From NCBI GenBank assembly GCA_947440715.1, contig CANETI010000153.1:1-6418 (forward strand): 6,418 nt of DNA. Reading direction: 5' to 3'. The DNA comes from Planctomycetota bacterium. Lineage in GTDB: Bacteria; Planctomycetota; UBA11346. Each line of letters starts with the position of its first letter. Positions within the stretch are counted from its first letter, which is position 1. A model generated the notes under the pieces. It did not search any database, had not been told where the DNA came from, and saw only the letters and a list, made by a program, of their open reading frames with translations. Position numbers and translations under genes: made by a program. Shown piece after piece: positions 5,912 through 6,418 of the stretch.

Positions 5912-6418
5912 TTAGGCTTTATACAAATCCGTCAGCGGCTTGCCTTTATCGGCGACGGTAAAGGGGCGGCCATCGGGTGAGGTCACGACTTTATCGAGTG
6001 CCAAGCCCAGTCCGTACGCAATGGTCGCATTTAAATCTGGCACGCCAATTTTACCTTCGGCAACTTCGGTGCCGTCTGCGTTGGTTTTCCCGTATACCAT
6101 GCCCCCCTTCAATCCGCCACCCATGAGTAAACTCGAAAAGGCTTTCGGGTAATGGTCACGACCATTGGTATTATTGATGTGCGGTGAACGGCCAAAATCA
6201 CCGGTCAGACAAATGAGCGTGTCGTTCAACATACCTTTCTTTTCCAGGTCGCTGACTAACGCGGAAAAACCTTGATCCAGGATGGGCAGCTTACCTTCTA
6301 ATTTATCGAAATTGTCATCATGGGTATCCCATCCGCCTAACGTAATATCAACGCAACGGACACCTTTTTCCAACAAGCGGCGCGCTAATAAACAACCTTC
6401 GCCAAAGGCGTTGTCGCC
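5912..6418 (-). CDS. DUF1501 family protein, second copy (partial, 5' end outside window)
   Basis: The last 168 residues of a DUF1501 protein, equivalent to residues 276-443 of the complete copy at 1988-3319. The frame is open to the window edge (first residues GDNAFGEGCLLARR), so the gene is simply cut by the window. A TTG at 6376 that could be taken as a start is an internal leucine codon. It retains GGWDTHDDN, TGDFGRSP and NGRDHYP. By hand alignment it differs from the other copy at only 5 residues (Glu/Gly, Ala/Val and three changes in the last seven residues: Ala/Thr, Glu/Asp, Phe/Tyr), but at about 66 of 507 bases. It has its own terminator at 5840-5883. By analogy a DUF1549/DUF1553 gene probably lies upstream, outside the window. 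Confidence 0.93.
   Translation of the reverse strand, partial: GDNAFGEGCLLARRLLEKGVRCVDITLGGWDTHDDNFDKLEGKLPILDQGFSALVSDLEKKGMLNDTLICLTGDFGRSPHINNTNGRDHYPKAFSSLLMGGGLKGGMVYGKTNADGTEVAEGKIGVPDLNATIAYGLGLALDKVVTSPDGRPFTVADKGKPLTDLYKA

Noticed and set aside
6374..6376. TTG start giving a 154-residue DUF1501 fragment
   Set aside because: The frame stays open to the window edge and matches the other copy residue for residue upstream, so this is an internal leucine.

Overview
The window looks like chromosomal DNA from a member of the Planctomycetes-Verrucomicrobia-Lentisphaerae (PVC) group. The main evidence is a minus-strand operon pairing a DUF1549/DUF1553 protein (the Pfam PSCyt2/PSD1 'planctomycete cytochrome' families) with a DUF1501 protein, plus part of a second, closely related DUF1501 gene. 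These families are greatly expanded in PVC bacteria but also occur elsewhere, so the phylum is an inference. The moderate base composition argues against a very GC-rich planctomycete.

Left part (1-1823, plus strand): the last 20 codons of an unidentified gene end at a TAG at 62-64 and are followed by a strong hairpin (76-109). After a regulatory gap come two plus-strand genes, a DsrE-family protein (387-821) and a pyridoxamine-5'-phosphate-oxidase-like split-barrel flavoprotein (915-1823). A near-perfect hairpin lies between them. It swallows the upstream ATG at 849 that gives the longest frame, so the start at 915 is preferred.

Middle (1824-1987): a convergent intergenic gap with an imperfect tandem 15-bp repeat and a short palindrome.

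Right part (1988-6418, minus strand): DUF1549/DUF1553 (5388-3343) followed 23 nt later by DUF1501 (3319-1988), each with a good ribosome binding site. The first carries a Sec-type N-terminus and a CxxCH motif. The second has a twin-arginine-type N-terminus. Both are therefore predicted to act outside the cytoplasm, probably together. Upstream of this operon is a 523-nt gap holding a leader hairpin, overlapping inverted repeats at 5741-5801 and a terminator (5840-5883). Beyond it is the 3' end of a second DUF1501 gene, which runs off the window edge.

The two DUF1501 copies differ at 5 of 168 residues but at about 66 of 507 bases (hand count). This is an older duplication held under strong purifying selection, and probably the edge of a repeated DUF1549-DUF1501 operon array. 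I see no mobile element, CRISPR array, tRNA or rRNA. No wholly new system is evident; the least explained parts are the duplicated DUF1501 locus and the structured 5389-5911 spacer.
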